From Rhodobacteraceae bacterium Alg231-04 (GTDB lineage: Bacteria; Pseudomonadota; Alphaproteobacteria; Rhodobacterales; Rhodobacteraceae), in assembly GCA_900143635.1 (NCBI GenBank), contig FREY01000016.1:27-62544 (forward strand): 62,518 bases of DNA, given 5' to 3'. The translations under genes and the position numbers were made by a program. Positions 15,928 to 24,984 of the stretch are shown here, in pieces (position 1 is the stretch's first letter; every line of letters starts with the position of its first letter). The notes under the pieces were generated by a model, which saw nothing but the letters and a program-made list of their open reading frames with translations, did not search any database and was not told the origin of the DNA.

Positions 15928-17450
15928 TGGATTTCCTCCGTCGCCGGGTGCTCGGCAGTGGCTGCCGAGGCGCGGACAAGGTCGTCGTGATTGAGTTCGG
16001 ATGCAGGAACGACACGGGTCACGCTGCCGTGCTGAACGACAGCAATCCGGTCGCTCATCGCCAGCAGCTCATCGTGATCCGAACTGATAAGAAGGATTGA
16101 TTTTCCTGCGCGGGTCAGCGCGTTGATCAGCCTGTAAACTGCGATCTTTGCGCCGATGTCGATGCCTTGGGTCGGTTCATCAAAGATCAGGACTTCTGCA
16201 TCCGAAAACAGCCAGCGGGCAATGACAATTTTTTGCTGGTTTCCGCCAGACAGGAAGTTGACAGTTTTCTGCTCCGCCTGAAGAGAGATTTCCAACTCCC
16301 GGATGAGGCGTTTGGTACCTTCAGATTCCGAACCAAGATCCAGCACACCCAAGCGGGAAATCTCATCAAGAGAGGCCGCTGTGATGTTGCCGCTGGCGCG
16401 GAAATTGAAGAAGAGCCCGTCATATTTCCGGTTCTCCGGCACCAAGGCCAACCCGGCTTTGATCGCGTCCATTTCGTTACGAACAGTGAGCAACTGACCA
16501 TTCAGGTGAACCTGCCCCGCAGTCAAACGGTCGACACCAAACAGCGCCCTGGCAATTTCCGTCCGTCCGCTGCCCAGAACTCCGCCAAGACCAAGAACCT
16601 CGCCACGGTGTAAATCAAAGGTTGCATCGGTGACGCCGTTCTTGGTTTTCAATCCTTGGACCGCAAGAACAACCTCTTCGGTGGCATTATGCTCCTTGGG
16701 ATAATGCTCGCTGATGTCCTCACCGACCATTGCGCTAACGATCTCAGTGACATTGATTTCGGTTTCGCCGCTGGCACGCACAACACGGCCGCTGCGCATA
16801 ATCGTGACCTCATCCACAATCCGCTCCACCTCATCCAGCCGGTGCGACACGTAGAGAATGGAGGTGCCTTTGCTGCGCATAGTGCGCAAAAGGCCGTGGA
16901 GTTGTTCAATTTCCTCTTCGCCGAGCGCAGCCGTCGGTTCATCAAGGATGATCATGCGCGCATCCATGGCCACTGCTTTGGCGATTTCGACCAGCTGCTG
17001 TTCACCAACAGACAGGTTGCCGGTGATTGCTTCGGGATCGATATCAACTTCCATTTCGGCAAGAACAGCCGCCGCCCGCGACTGGACTGTTGTCCAATCA
17101 ATCACACCCAGTCGGGTGACCGGCATATTGCCCAGGAAGATATTTTCGGCGACCGACAGTGTCGGTACGATAGAAAACTCCTGAAAAACGGTCGCGATGC
17201 CTTTGTCCCGCGCGTCCTGCGGGCTGGAAATTTGTGATGCCTTGCCTTTGTAATAGATCTTTCCGCTGTCCGGTTGCTGAACACCGGAGAGTGTTTTGAT
17301 CAGGGTGGATTTTCCGCACCCATTCTCACCCAAAAGCCCATGGATGGAGCCTTCGAGGAGACTGATGCAGACTTTGTCGTTTGCCAGAACGCCGGGGTAA
17401 GCCTTGCTGACATCGACAAACTCCCAAAGCGGTGTGTTGCCTTGTTTCAT
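15924..17450 (-). CDS. Sugar ABC transporter ATP-binding protein (RbsA/MglA-like)
   Basis: 508 residues from the ATG at 17450; a longer frame to 17507 would read through the hairpin and is rejected. Two tandem ATPase domains: Walker A GENGCGKST (residues 41-49) and the signature LSVGEQQLVEIAKAV in the first; a degenerate P-loop (GVLGSGRTEI) and LSGGNQQKIVIARWL in the second. This is the CUT2 design, with one fused ATPase subunit. It energises uptake for the neighbouring permease and binding protein. Confidence 0.92.
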   Translation of the reverse strand: MKQGNTPLWEFVDVSKAYPGVLANDKVCISLLEGSIHGLLGENGCGKSTLIKTLSGVQQPDSGKIYYKGKASQISSPQDARDKGIATVFQEFSIVPTLSVAENIFLGNMPVTRLGVIDWTTVQSRAAAVLAEMEVDIDPEAITGNLSVGEQQLVEIAKAVAMDARMIILDEPTAALGEEEIEQLHGLLRTMRSKGTSILYVSHRLDEVERIVDEVTIMRSGRVVRASGETEINVTEIVSAMVGEDISEHYPKEHNATEEVVLAVQGLKTKNGVTDATFDLHRGEVLGLGGVLGSGRTEIARALFGVDRLTAGQVHLNGQLLTVRNEMDAIKAGLALVPENRKYDGLFFNFRASGNITAASLDEISRLGVLDLGSESEGTKRLIRELEISLQAEQKTVNFLSGGNQQKIVIARWLFSDAEVLIFDEPTQGIDIGAKIAVYRLINALTRAGKSILLISSDHDELLAMSDRIAVVQHGSVTRVVPASELNHDDLVRASAATAEHPATEEIQ

Positions 17451-17483
17451 TGAACCAACTCGATCTTGTTCAAAGAGGAGCTT

Positions 17484-17532
17484 CCCAATTCCCCCCGGAG
17501 GCCGCACTGGGCAGGCAACCGGGGGGCTGGGG
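17484..17532 (-). terminator. Intercistronic hairpin after the sugar-binding protein gene
   Basis: CCCCCCGG (17491-17498) pairs with CCGGGGGG (17519-17526), and CCCA/TGGG extend the stem outside. It lies just after the stop of the leftward binding-protein gene and before the ATPase gene. There is no T run, so it is more likely an mRNA-stabilising or attenuating structure than a full terminator. Confidence 0.7.
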
Positions 17533-17536
17533 AGTC

Positions 17537-18577
17537 TCAGTACTCTTTCGAAGGTTGCGGGAAGAGTTCTTCGGGCTTTTGCAGTAGAGCCACTGCGCCA
17601 TCTTCGTCAGCAATAGTTGTCGGAATTTCGATCCATCCGCCGGCGAAGGAGCCGGAAAGAGCGTCAAGCGTCGCGCTCATGGCTGCCTTGCCCATAAAGA
17701 AGGGTGAAGTGTTGACCGTTGCGGTCACGTTGCCTGCCGCAATCTCTTCCAATCCGGATGTGTCACCATCATTGCCCAGAAGCACAATATCGGACCGACC
17801 CAGAGCTTTGGCGGCAAAGGATGCGCCAATAATCATGTAGTCATTGGCGGCAAAAACCAAATCCAGGTCAGGGTTAGATTGAAGAATGTCCATGCCGGCG
17901 GTATTGCCGCCCTCAACATTCCACTTCCCGTCAATCGAGACAACGACTTCGAAGTTTTCGTTGCCTTCAATTCCGTCCAGGAACCCTCCGACACGTTCGG
18001 TGGAGTGATAGCCAGGCTGGCCCTCAATGATCCCAACTTTCACGGGCTTGTCACCGTATGTGTCGACAGCCCAGTCGGCCAGAGCATGAGTGCCGTTGCG
18101 CTGCGAATAGCCAACCACGCCGTGAATCGGTGTCGGGAAGTTTGGAATGTCCGAATTGATCATGACAACAGCAATGCCCTGATCAACGGCCTTCTTCAGC
18201 AGGGGCGCAGCTGCAAATTCGTCATGGGTCCCAAAGATAATGGCGTCGACATCCTGGGTCAGAACGTCCTGGATCATGCCCATCTGGCCATTGATATCCG
18301 CGCCGCTTTGTGGGGCAAGCATGAACACTTCGACACCGGCTTGGTTTGCGACGTGCTCAATCCCGGCACCGATGGCAATATAGTAATTGAACTCGGTCGC
18401 CGGGGGCATATACGCGATGCGCAGGGTTTCGTTCTTTGGGGTGATTGAGCTGATCGAAGCCTGAGCACCTTCCGCCAGCGGAATCGGCGCCGGGTATGAA
18501 TACTCATTGGCCTGAGCACCTATTGCGGTCACCGAAAGCCCGGCTGCCCAAGCAAGTTTTTTAACTGAAGCGATCAT
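17537..18577 (-). CDS. Sugar ABC transporter substrate-binding protein (RbsB-like)
   Basis: 346 residues from the ATG at 18577, with GGGAGG upstream; the ATG at 18607 lies within the preceding gene and has no such site. Signal peptide about residues 1-23 (ending GAQA). Periplasmic-binding-protein fold type I with IDILTQ-like hinge elements (DVLTQDVDAIIFG, AVVMINSDIP, LVFAANDYMIIGA). The ligand cannot be read from sequence. It is followed by a strong hairpin. Confidence 0.9.
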   Translation of the reverse strand: MIASVKKLAWAAGLSVTAIGAQANEYSYPAPIPLAEGAQASISSITPKNETLRIAYMPPATEFNYYIAIGAGIEHVANQAGVEVFMLAPQSGADINGQMGMIQDVLTQDVDAIIFGTHDEFAAAPLLKKAVDQGIAVVMINSDIPNFPTPIHGVVGYSQRNGTHALADWAVDTYGDKPVKVGIIEGQPGYHSTERVGGFLDGIEGNENFEVVVSIDGKWNVEGGNTAGMDILQSNPDLDLVFAANDYMIIGASFAAKALGRSDIVLLGNDGDTSGLEEIAAGNVTATVNTSPFFMGKAAMSATLDALSGSFAGGWIEIPTTIADEDGAVALLQKPEELFPQPSKEY

Positions 18578-18603
18578 TTTTTCCTCCCTGATCGTTAACA
18601 AAA

Positions 18604-19473
18604 TCACCCGCCAAACGGGGCGTCCAAGACGCCACGAAAACCGGGCTTGACTGCGAAAAGACCCCCAGAGTGGGGCTCTTTTTCGAGTACATCTGCGTCA
18701 CTCATAAAACGTGAGGTAGTGATAAAAAGGGTGTCGAGACCGGGCCCTCCAAAGGTACAGCAGGTCGGCTTCCATACCGGCACTTCGATAACGCGATCGA
18801 TCTTGCCATCGGGCGCAATCCGGACAACCCGCCGCCCCTCCCACTCTGCGTTCCAGACCCCGCCGTCGGCATCCACACAGGATCCGTCCGGCAAGCCAGG
18901 TTCAGCCGCAAAGGACGCAAGAGTCCGTTGAGCGGAAACCGTTCCCTTCTCGGTATCGTATTCAAAAGATTCAATTTTCCGGTCAGGTGTATCGGCGAAA
19001 TACATCGTCCGCCCGTCCGGTGAAAAACATGTAGAATTTGCGCAGGCGACGTTTTTGAGAATCGTAGCGACCGTCAGATCCGTATCGATACGCAGAACCG
19101 ACGAATTGGCTTGCCCCGATACCTCGTTCATTCCGCCAACAATCAACCGTCCCTGACGGTCTGTTCGGCCGTCGTTCAGACGCGTCTCCGGGTTTTCGGG
19201 TTCAAAATCGAAGATCACCTCTTCACGGCCGGTCTCCAGATCGAACAGAGACACCCGATCTGCAAATGCGACAACAAATCCGCCCACTACGCGCGGTGCA
19301 AAGCAGCAGACCCGCCCAGGCATCGAAAATGACTGATGAGATTTTTGAACGGGGTCGTATGCCCAGAGATGGCGACCCTCAATATCGGTCCACCATACGC
19401 AACCATCCTGGGGGTTCCAGAAAACCCCTTCTCCGTGTTGGTTTCTGCAATCGAGAACCAGCTCGGCCAGCAT
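18604..19473 (-). CDS. SMP-30/gluconolactonase-family lactonase
   Basis: 289 residues, six-bladed propeller of the SMP-30/LRE family. Metal-binding elements are visible: E15 in the N-terminal GEGVFWN, Asn in RLNDGRTDRQGR and ANSTCFSPDGRTMYFADTPD, and Asp in LPDGSCVDADGGVWNAEW. Such enzymes open aldonolactones formed by sugar dehydrogenases (glucono-, galactono- or arabinolactone). It is the first gene of the 13-gene leftward operon and follows the FCD operators by about 30 bp, with AAGGA as ribosome site. Confidence 0.9.
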   Translation of the reverse strand: MLAELVLDCRNQHGEGVFWNPQDGCVWWTDIEGRHLWAYDPVQKSHQSFSMPGRVCCFAPRVVGGFVVAFADRVSLFDLETGREEVIFDFEPENPETRLNDGRTDRQGRLIVGGMNEVSGQANSSVLRIDTDLTVATILKNVACANSTCFSPDGRTMYFADTPDRKIESFEYDTEKGTVSAQRTLASFAAEPGLPDGSCVDADGGVWNAEWEGRRVVRIAPDGKIDRVIEVPVWKPTCCTFGGPGLDTLFITTSRFMSDADVLEKEPHSGGLFAVKPGFRGVLDAPFGG

Positions 19474-19499
19474 TTGGGCATCCTTTCAGATCGAATCTA

Positions 19500-19549
19500 C
19501 TGGTGTCTGATATACCAGCTTGCGTTAACTGGTGTATCAGATATTCTGG
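19500..19549. promoter_or_regulatory. FCD operator cluster of the sugar locus
   Basis: CTGGTGTC-TGA-TATACCAG (19500-19518) is an inverted repeat that contains CTGATATACCAG, the same 12-mer as at 4480-4491. A second element, CTGGTGTATCAG (19529-19540), is nearly its reverse complement. Both lie between the lactonase start and the GntR start and so can control both directions. Spacing between the elements is about two helical turns. Confidence 0.65.
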
Positions 19550-19578
19550 TCCATGCAACTTCTTTTTTAGGTGAACGC

Positions 19579-20247
19579 ATGGCTCTTACCCGACCAAAAT
19601 CTCTCAAGGAGCTCGCATTGGAGCATCTGCGAGAGCGTATCGTTGACGGCACGCTTGCTATGGGGGCCGCCCTGTCAGAGCGACGGATTTCAGAGGAACT
19701 GGGGGTTTCAAAGTCCCCGGTTCGCGAGGCCCTCGCGCAGCTGAGAGATGAAGGTTTGGTACTTATTGAGCCGCAAAAGGGGGCTCGTGTATTCACCTTG
19801 AGCAAGACAGAGGTTGAGCAAATCTGCGACTTCCGGCAGGCCATCGAGGCTGCCGCCTTTGAGCTGGCCTTGAAAAGAAACCCGGATAGTCTGGCTGAGG
19901 AGATGGCGAGCACAGTTCAACAAATGAGAGACGCCCAAGAGCGAGGCGACACCCGGCGCTACCTGGCTCTGGATACAGTCTTTCACCAACTGATTTTCAA
20001 GTACGCGGGTAACGACTATCTTGCCGCCAGCTATGCGCGTTTTGTCGGGAAAATCGCGGCCCTTCGCACACATCTCTCTGATCTTCCGCAACACACCGAA
20101 CTGTCCTTTGAGGAACACCGGTCTCTGGCCCAGGCGGTACAGAAACGCGACATGAAGACGATCAAAACTCTGTTGATGGATCATATCGACAGGACACGGC
20201 AGACATATTCCAATCTACCAAACGGGGTAGGAGTTACCTCGCCGTAG
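19579..20247 (+). CDS. GntR-family regulator, FCD subfamily, of the sugar locus
   Basis: 222 residues from the ATG at 19579 with AGGTGA upstream; a longer frame would begin inside the divergent lactonase gene. Winged helix in residues about 5-70 (LKELALEHLRERIVDGTL, SKSPVREALAQLRDEG), then the FCD domain (ALDTVFHQLIFKYAGNDYL). It sits between the leftward 13-gene operon and the second sugar operon and probably controls both. A rho-independent terminator follows it. Confidence 0.9.
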   Translation: MALTRPKSLKELALEHLRERIVDGTLAMGAALSERRISEELGVSKSPVREALAQLRDEGLVLIEPQKGARVFTLSKTEVEQICDFRQAIEAAAFELALKRNPDSLAEEMASTVQQMRDAQERGDTRRYLALDTVFHQLIFKYAGNDYLAASYARFVGKIAALRTHLSDLPQHTELSFEEHRSLAQAVQKRDMKTIKTLLMDHIDRTRQTYSNLPNGVGVTSP

Positions 20248-20295
20248 GTCTCTCGGCTCCGCAATTTCCCACCGCTAACAGAGGTTTCCAGAATG

Positions 20296-20330
20296 CCAGG
20301 CACCGAAATTTTCGGGCGCCTGGTTTTTCT
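20296..20330 (+). terminator. Rho-independent terminator of the GntR gene
   Basis: CCAGGC-A-CCGAAA pairs with TTTCGG-GC-GCCTGG, with small mismatches, and is followed by GTTTTTCTTTTT. It separates the regulator from the second ABC operon, which therefore has its own promoter. Confidence 0.85.
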
Positions 20331-20378
20331 TTTTCGAACCATTCGCACCCCGCACGGCGCAGGGGTAACAAATTTATT

Positions 20379-20433
20379 GTTGACATCTGAGATATCAGAC
20401 ACCAACCATTAAGGTGTTACGAGGAGGAATATT
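20379..20433 (+). promoter_or_regulatory. Promoter and operator of the second sugar ABC operon
   Basis: TTGACA (about 20380) looks like a -35 box and runs into CTGAGATATCAG (20387-20398), a near-palindromic variant of the FCD operator. GAGGAGG lies 6 nt before the GTG start. A repressor bound here would cover the -35 region. The -10 box is not clear. Confidence 0.55.
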
Positions 20434-22002
20434 GTGGTTAACGAGTGTGTCGGCCCCGCATCTGCGGGGGCCGGGGTGGTCCCGCTTTTCAGCATGACTG
20501 GCATCAAAAAGGCTTTTGGAGCCAACGTTGTGCTTGACGGGATCGACTTCGAGCTGCTTCCGGGTGAAATACATGCGCTGGTGGGCGAAAACGGTGCAGG
20601 CAAGTCAACGTGTCTGGGATTGCTTTACGGCCTCCACCAACCAAGCGCAGGTGAGATGCAGCGCAATGGTAACCCGGCCCGGATGGACAATCCGTCTCAC
20701 GCTCAGGCACAGGGTATCGGCTGCGTATTCCAGGAACTCAGCTTGGCTGGATCGCTCTCAGTCGCTGAAAACATCTTTGCAGGGCGGGCACCTTCCCGCT
20801 TCGGTGTCGTCGACTGGCCGGAGCTACGCCGCCGGGCTGAAGCACTGCTCGCCGAATTCGACCTGTCGATCAACGTCTCTCGGCCAGTCGACAGCCTCCC
20901 GGTCAGCACGCGCCAGATCGTGGAGATTGTGAAGGCAATCTCCTTGAATTCCCAGATCCTACTGCTGGACGAGCCCACTTCGGCCCTGACACCAGATGAA
21001 GTGGAGGCCCTGTTCAAAGTGCTGCGAAAGCTGACAAGCAAGGGCATCGGGATCGTCTACGTAAGTCACCACATGAGCGAGATTTTCAGCATTGCCGATC
21101 GCATTTCAGTTTTGCGGGATGGCAAGAAAATCAGCACGAGCGAGACCGCGGAAACGTCTCAGGCACAGGTCGTCAGCGAAATGATTGGCGGCGCCCACCC
21201 GGGTGATGTCGACCGGTCCAGCGATCAGCTGGGGAATGAAGTTCTGAAAGTGACCAACCTCTGCCACAGTGATCACTTCTCGAATGTTTCCTTCTCTGTC
21301 CGTTCAGGCGAAATCCTGGGGGTCGCCGGTCTCCTGGGGTCTCGGCGCAGCGAAATCATGCGATCAATTGTTGGATTGCTTCACGGGCATAGTGGCAACA
21401 TCGAGATAAAGGGAGAGACGGCCCGATTTGCTTCCTTGCGCGATGCGATGTGCGCAGGTGTTGGCTATGTGCCCGAAGAACGCAAAACAGAAGGCCTGTT
21501 TCTCGAAGCACCGATAAGCTCCAACCTGACCGCGGCCAGCTTGGACCAGCATACACGCTTTTGCATCGTGAACAGACGGTCTGTCCGTGAGGCCAGCAAG
21601 CGTGCGATCGCCGCATTCAGTGTCAAAACCCGAGGCCCCTCTGAACGGATCGGGGCGTTATCCGGCGGCAACCAGCAGAAAATCATGCTGGCGAAATGGC
21701 TCGAACGCAGACCTGACCTCCTGATCATCGAGGAGCCGACCAAGGGTGTCGATGTGGGAGCCAAATTCCAGATCCACACAGAGTTGCAGCGCCGAGCGGC
21801 TGAGGGAATGGCGATCATCGTCATCTCCTCGGATTTCCCAGAACTCGTCTCGCTCTCCACCCGGATCCTCGTGGTCCACGAAGGGAACATAATGGGTGAT
21901 CTGGCAGCCCGAGACGCCACAGAAGATAGCCTTTTGCAGATGGCCGCCGGACTGCCAGCCGCGCCGCAAACATCGAAAAGCAATAAAGGAATACACCCGT
22001 GA
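20434..22002 (+). CDS. Sugar ABC transporter ATP-binding protein (second system)
   Basis: 522 residues from a GTG at 20434 with GAGGAGG upstream. Two ATPase domains: Walker A GENGAGKST at residues 51-59 with Walker B LLLDEPTSAL, then a degenerate second P-loop (GLLGSRRSEI) and LSGGNQQKIMLAKWL. This is the CUT2 fused ATPase. It is distinct from the copy at 15924-17450. The stop overlaps the permease start by 4 bp. Confidence 0.92.
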   Translation: MVNECVGPASAGAGVVPLFSMTGIKKAFGANVVLDGIDFELLPGEIHALVGENGAGKSTCLGLLYGLHQPSAGEMQRNGNPARMDNPSHAQAQGIGCVFQELSLAGSLSVAENIFAGRAPSRFGVVDWPELRRRAEALLAEFDLSINVSRPVDSLPVSTRQIVEIVKAISLNSQILLLDEPTSALTPDEVEALFKVLRKLTSKGIGIVYVSHHMSEIFSIADRISVLRDGKKISTSETAETSQAQVVSEMIGGAHPGDVDRSSDQLGNEVLKVTNLCHSDHFSNVSFSVRSGEILGVAGLLGSRRSEIMRSIVGLLHGHSGNIEIKGETARFASLRDAMCAGVGYVPEERKTEGLFLEAPISSNLTAASLDQHTRFCIVNRRSVREASKRAIAAFSVKTRGPSERIGALSGGNQQKIMLAKWLERRPDLLIIEEPTKGVDVGAKFQIHTELQRRAAEGMAIIVISSDFPELVSLSTRILVVHEGNIMGDLAARDATEDSLLQMAAGLPAAPQTSKSNKGIHP

Positions 22003-22991
22003 GTATCGCAATAAAGACAAACCAGAGGGTACCGAGAACTTTGCTTCAGCGCGGACTGAAAGCCTTTATTGATGTTCGGGAACTGACACTTCTCTTTATG
22101 ATCGCGGTCATTGTCATCGTGATGGCAAATCTGAATCCATACTTCCTGTCATTTTCAAATTTCAGGGCGCTTTCAGTGGGAATGGCCCCAACTGCAATCA
22201 TCGTGATCGGGATGGCTATCCTTCTTGCGTCCGGTGGATTTGATCTCTCAGTCGGATCGGTGATGGCGCTGTCATCGACCGTGGTAGCGATGCTGATGCT
22301 GGCAGGTTACAGCATCCCCGTTGCCGTATTTTGTAGCCTCGTTCTCGGAGCTGCTGTTGGCTTTTGCAACGGACTAATGGTCACCAGCTTGGGCATCAAC
22401 CCGTTGATTGCCACTCTTGGAACCATGTCCATTGCACGCGGAATTGCACTGGTTCTTACGGAAGGGTTTTCTCTTTCCAGCCTTCCTGCCGAATTCGGCT
22501 GGATCGGTAAATCCAGCATCGCGGGAATCCCGGCACTGGTCCTGCTGACACTGGTCCTGATCCTGGTATTCGATCTGGCCGTGCGTCACACGCGGTTCTT
22601 CCGTCAGGTCTATTTTATCGGCGCAAACGAAAAGGCCGCGATGCTGTCTGGCATCCACGTCAGCCGGGTCCGCATCATCGCCTACGTCCTGACAGGTGCA
22701 TTGGCTGCACTGGCGGGTGTTCTTCTGGCATCACGCCTGATGAGCGGCACACCCACAGCAGGCAACGGCATCGAGCTGCAGGTTCTGGCTGCTGCTGTCA
22801 TCGGTGGCGCATCGCTGCGCGGCGGTGAAGGAACCATTCTCGGCGCGTTCCTCGGGGTCGTATTCGTTGCCCTCATCAACAACTCAATGACCATGCTCGC
22901 CGTATCCATCTACTGGCAAATGATCGTTATCGGCGCGGTTCTGGTCTGCGCTGTTGCACTCGACATGCTCATCCGCGGCAGACGCGGCTGA
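21999..22991 (+). CDS. Sugar ABC transporter permease (second system)
   Basis: 330 residues with about ten hydrophobic segments. FDLSVGSVMALSSTVVAML and LAAAVIGGASLRGGEGTI are the CUT2 permease motifs. It starts with GTG at 21999 inside the ATPase stop. It forms the channel for the Tat-exported binding protein encoded next. Confidence 0.92.
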   Translation: MSIAIKTNQRVPRTLLQRGLKAFIDVRELTLLFMIAVIVIVMANLNPYFLSFSNFRALSVGMAPTAIIVIGMAILLASGGFDLSVGSVMALSSTVVAMLMLAGYSIPVAVFCSLVLGAAVGFCNGLMVTSLGINPLIATLGTMSIARGIALVLTEGFSLSSLPAEFGWIGKSSIAGIPALVLLTLVLILVFDLAVRHTRFFRQVYFIGANEKAAMLSGIHVSRVRIIAYVLTGALAALAGVLLASRLMSGTPTAGNGIELQVLAAAVIGGASLRGGEGTILGAFLGVVFVALINNSMTMLAVSIYWQMIVIGAVLVCAVALDMLIRGRRG

Positions 22992-23029
22992 GCCAAGAAT
23001 AACATCCAATTGTAACTAGGGAGGTCAAT

Positions 23030-24025
23030 ATGACCAATGCAAACATCAACCGCCGCAGCCTGCTGACGGCTGGGACCACAGCAGGGCTGGCCAGTGCTTT
23101 CGGGCTGCCCATGCTTTCCAGTGAAGCCCGGGCCGCGGCGGCCGGCAAAGAATACGTTTTCCTGTCGATCGTGACGCAGGTGCCTTTCTGGGTCGATTAC
23201 CGCAACGCCATGAAAGATCTGGAAGAACTCATGGGGATCAAGACCACCTTCACCGGACCGCTTGACTTCGATACAGCGGCCCAGGCGCGCCAGCTGGACG
23301 AGCTGATCGCACGCCGCCCTGCCGGCATCCTGATCTTTCCAGGTGACCCTGCCACGCTGGCTCCAGGCGTGCAACGCGCGGTAGAGGCCGGCATTCCGAT
23401 CACGACCTGCATCGGCGATATTCCCGAAAGCCCGCGTTCAACCTTCCTTGGCATCAACGGCGTTCAAGCCGGCCGTGTCGGCGGTGAGATGCTCGCGCAG
23501 GCAATTGGCGGTAAAGGCAAGGTTATCCTTGGGACCTTCCCGGCGCCTTCAACCCTGGAACGGGTCGAAGGCTACAAACAAATCTTCGCTGAAAAATACC
23601 CGGACATCGAAGTTGTCGATGTGGTCAACGACAAGGCAGACCCGTCTTATGCGCCCACTGCCTACCTGCAGGCAATTCAGGCCCATCCCGATGTGGTCGG
23701 CATTGGCGGCACCGATGGCGACAGCGGCAAAGGTGCAGCCATTGCCGTACACGAGGCTGGCCGTGTCGGCGAAATCAAGATCGTTGCTATGGACCGCAAT
23801 GACGACATGCTTCCATATATCGAAGACGGAACAATTACCGGTGCTGTGGCGCAGAAATCCTATCTCGAGATCTTCCTGGCGTTCCATATGATGCATTGGC
23901 AAAACACCGATGCGCTGAAAATCCTGCCGGACTGGCAGGCTGCGGGCGTCAACCCGCTGCCGGAACGGGTCGAAACCGGTGTGATGTCGATCACCCAAAG
24001 CAACGTCTCCCAGTTCAAGCACTAA
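23030..24025 (+). CDS. Sugar ABC transporter substrate-binding protein, Tat-type signal
   Basis: 331 residues. The N-terminus NRRSLLTAGTTAGLASAF followed by a stretch ending SEARA is a twin-arginine signal, so it is likely to be exported folded. The rest is the type I periplasmic-binding fold (FLSIVTQVPFWVDYRNAMKD, PAGILIFPGDP, VVGIGGTDGDSGKGAAIA). Most CUT2 binding proteins use Sec; the Tat signal sets it apart from the other two ABC binding proteins in this window. A strong hairpin follows. Confidence 0.9.
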   Translation: MTNANINRRSLLTAGTTAGLASAFGLPMLSSEARAAAAGKEYVFLSIVTQVPFWVDYRNAMKDLEELMGIKTTFTGPLDFDTAAQARQLDELIARRPAGILIFPGDPATLAPGVQRAVEAGIPITTCIGDIPESPRSTFLGINGVQAGRVGGEMLAQAIGGKGKVILGTFPAPSTLERVEGYKQIFAEKYPDIEVVDVVNDKADPSYAPTAYLQAIQAHPDVVGIGGTDGDSGKGAAIAVHEAGRVGEIKIVAMDRNDDMLPYIEDGTITGAVAQKSYLEIFLAFHMMHWQNTDALKILPDWQAAGVNPLPERVETGVMSITQSNVSQFKH

Positions 24026-24032
24026 CAAAGGC

Positions 24033-24059
24033 AGTCTGGAGCGTTCAGCGCTCCAGACT
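24033..24059 (+). terminator. Intercistronic hairpin after the second binding-protein gene
   Basis: A perfect 11-bp stem, AGTCTGGAGCG (24033-24043) and CGCTCCAGACT (24049-24059), with a 5-nt loop. It lies between the binding-protein stop and the next start at 24073, without a T run. Confidence 0.75.
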
Positions 24060-24072
24060 ATTCCGAAACACC

Positions 24073-24984
24073 ATGTCAAACACCTGGACAACCCATCAAC
24101 TTGCAATCGACCAGCTTGAGCTTGAGTTTTTGCCAGGCATCGGCGGACGACTGTGGGATGTCAGATATGCTGGCTCCTCCCTGCTTTTCCAGAACACTGA
24201 CCTGAGAGGCAAAAGCCCTGATCTTTCGGCTCTTTCCCGACTTCCAACCCAGTCCCCACAGTTTAAGTTTCCGCTCTGGGGCGGAGAAAAGACTTGGATA
24301 GCACCGGATACGGAGTGGATTTCTGAAGCTCCCTTTGCCGCGTTGGATTCGGGCCCCTATGAGGTTTCCTTTCAGGACCGGCGGAGCATTCACATGCAAA
24401 GCAGTATATGTCCGGATAGTCATTTGCGGGTTGCGCGGCAATTCACACTCCTATCGCCCAACAGTTGGAAAGTCCGTCATTCGGTCCAAAATCATGGCCA
24501 ATCGACGCGGCAAACCGGGATCTGGCCCGTCCTAATGCTGAACCGAGACGCCACCATTGGCTTGAAGTCTAACCATCACGCAAAGGTTCACCCTGTCTTT
24601 GGGAACAGTTCCGGCAGGGTTGAAACGACGGGAGATTATACTGTTATCCGGTGCGACCGCGCGCAGGAATTCAAGGTCGGCACGGAAAACAGAACAGGAC
24701 AGGTGTTCATTCGTCTTCAAAACGCCACCGCGCCCTTGTGGCTGATCTGCAGGTCACCAGAACCTCACCCTCAGGATCGCTTTGCCCACGGGCACAATTT
24801 TGAAGTCTTCAACTCTGGCGACTACCCCTACTGCGAAGCGGAGTGGCACGCTCCGCTCCGTGCTCTGCAACCAGGCGAGAGTATCTCCTACGACCAGGAA
24901 TTCAGCATCGGAACTGTGTCCGGGCTGTTCTCCGACGGAACTATCACACTTCAGGAAGTGGAACTGATATCATGCATGTCCTAG
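24073..24984 (+). CDS. Aldose-epimerase-like beta-sandwich protein (DUF4380-like)
   Basis: 303 residues from the ATG at 24073. The start IDQLELEFLPGIGGRLWDVR, then FPLWGGEKTWIAP and FEVFNSGDYPYCEAEW, fit proteins with the galactose-mutarotase fold. The family is mostly uncharacterised. By position it may convert anomers or epimers of the sugar brought in by the adjacent importer. It overlaps the following gene by 13 bp. Confidence 0.65.
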   Translation: MSNTWTTHQLAIDQLELEFLPGIGGRLWDVRYAGSSLLFQNTDLRGKSPDLSALSRLPTQSPQFKFPLWGGEKTWIAPDTEWISEAPFAALDSGPYEVSFQDRRSIHMQSSICPDSHLRVARQFTLLSPNSWKVRHSVQNHGQSTRQTGIWPVLMLNRDATIGLKSNHHAKVHPVFGNSSGRVETTGDYTVIRCDRAQEFKVGTENRTGQVFIRLQNATAPLWLICRSPEPHPQDRFAHGHNFEVFNSGDYPYCEAEWHAPLRALQPGESISYDQEFSIGTVSGLFSDGTITLQEVELISCMS

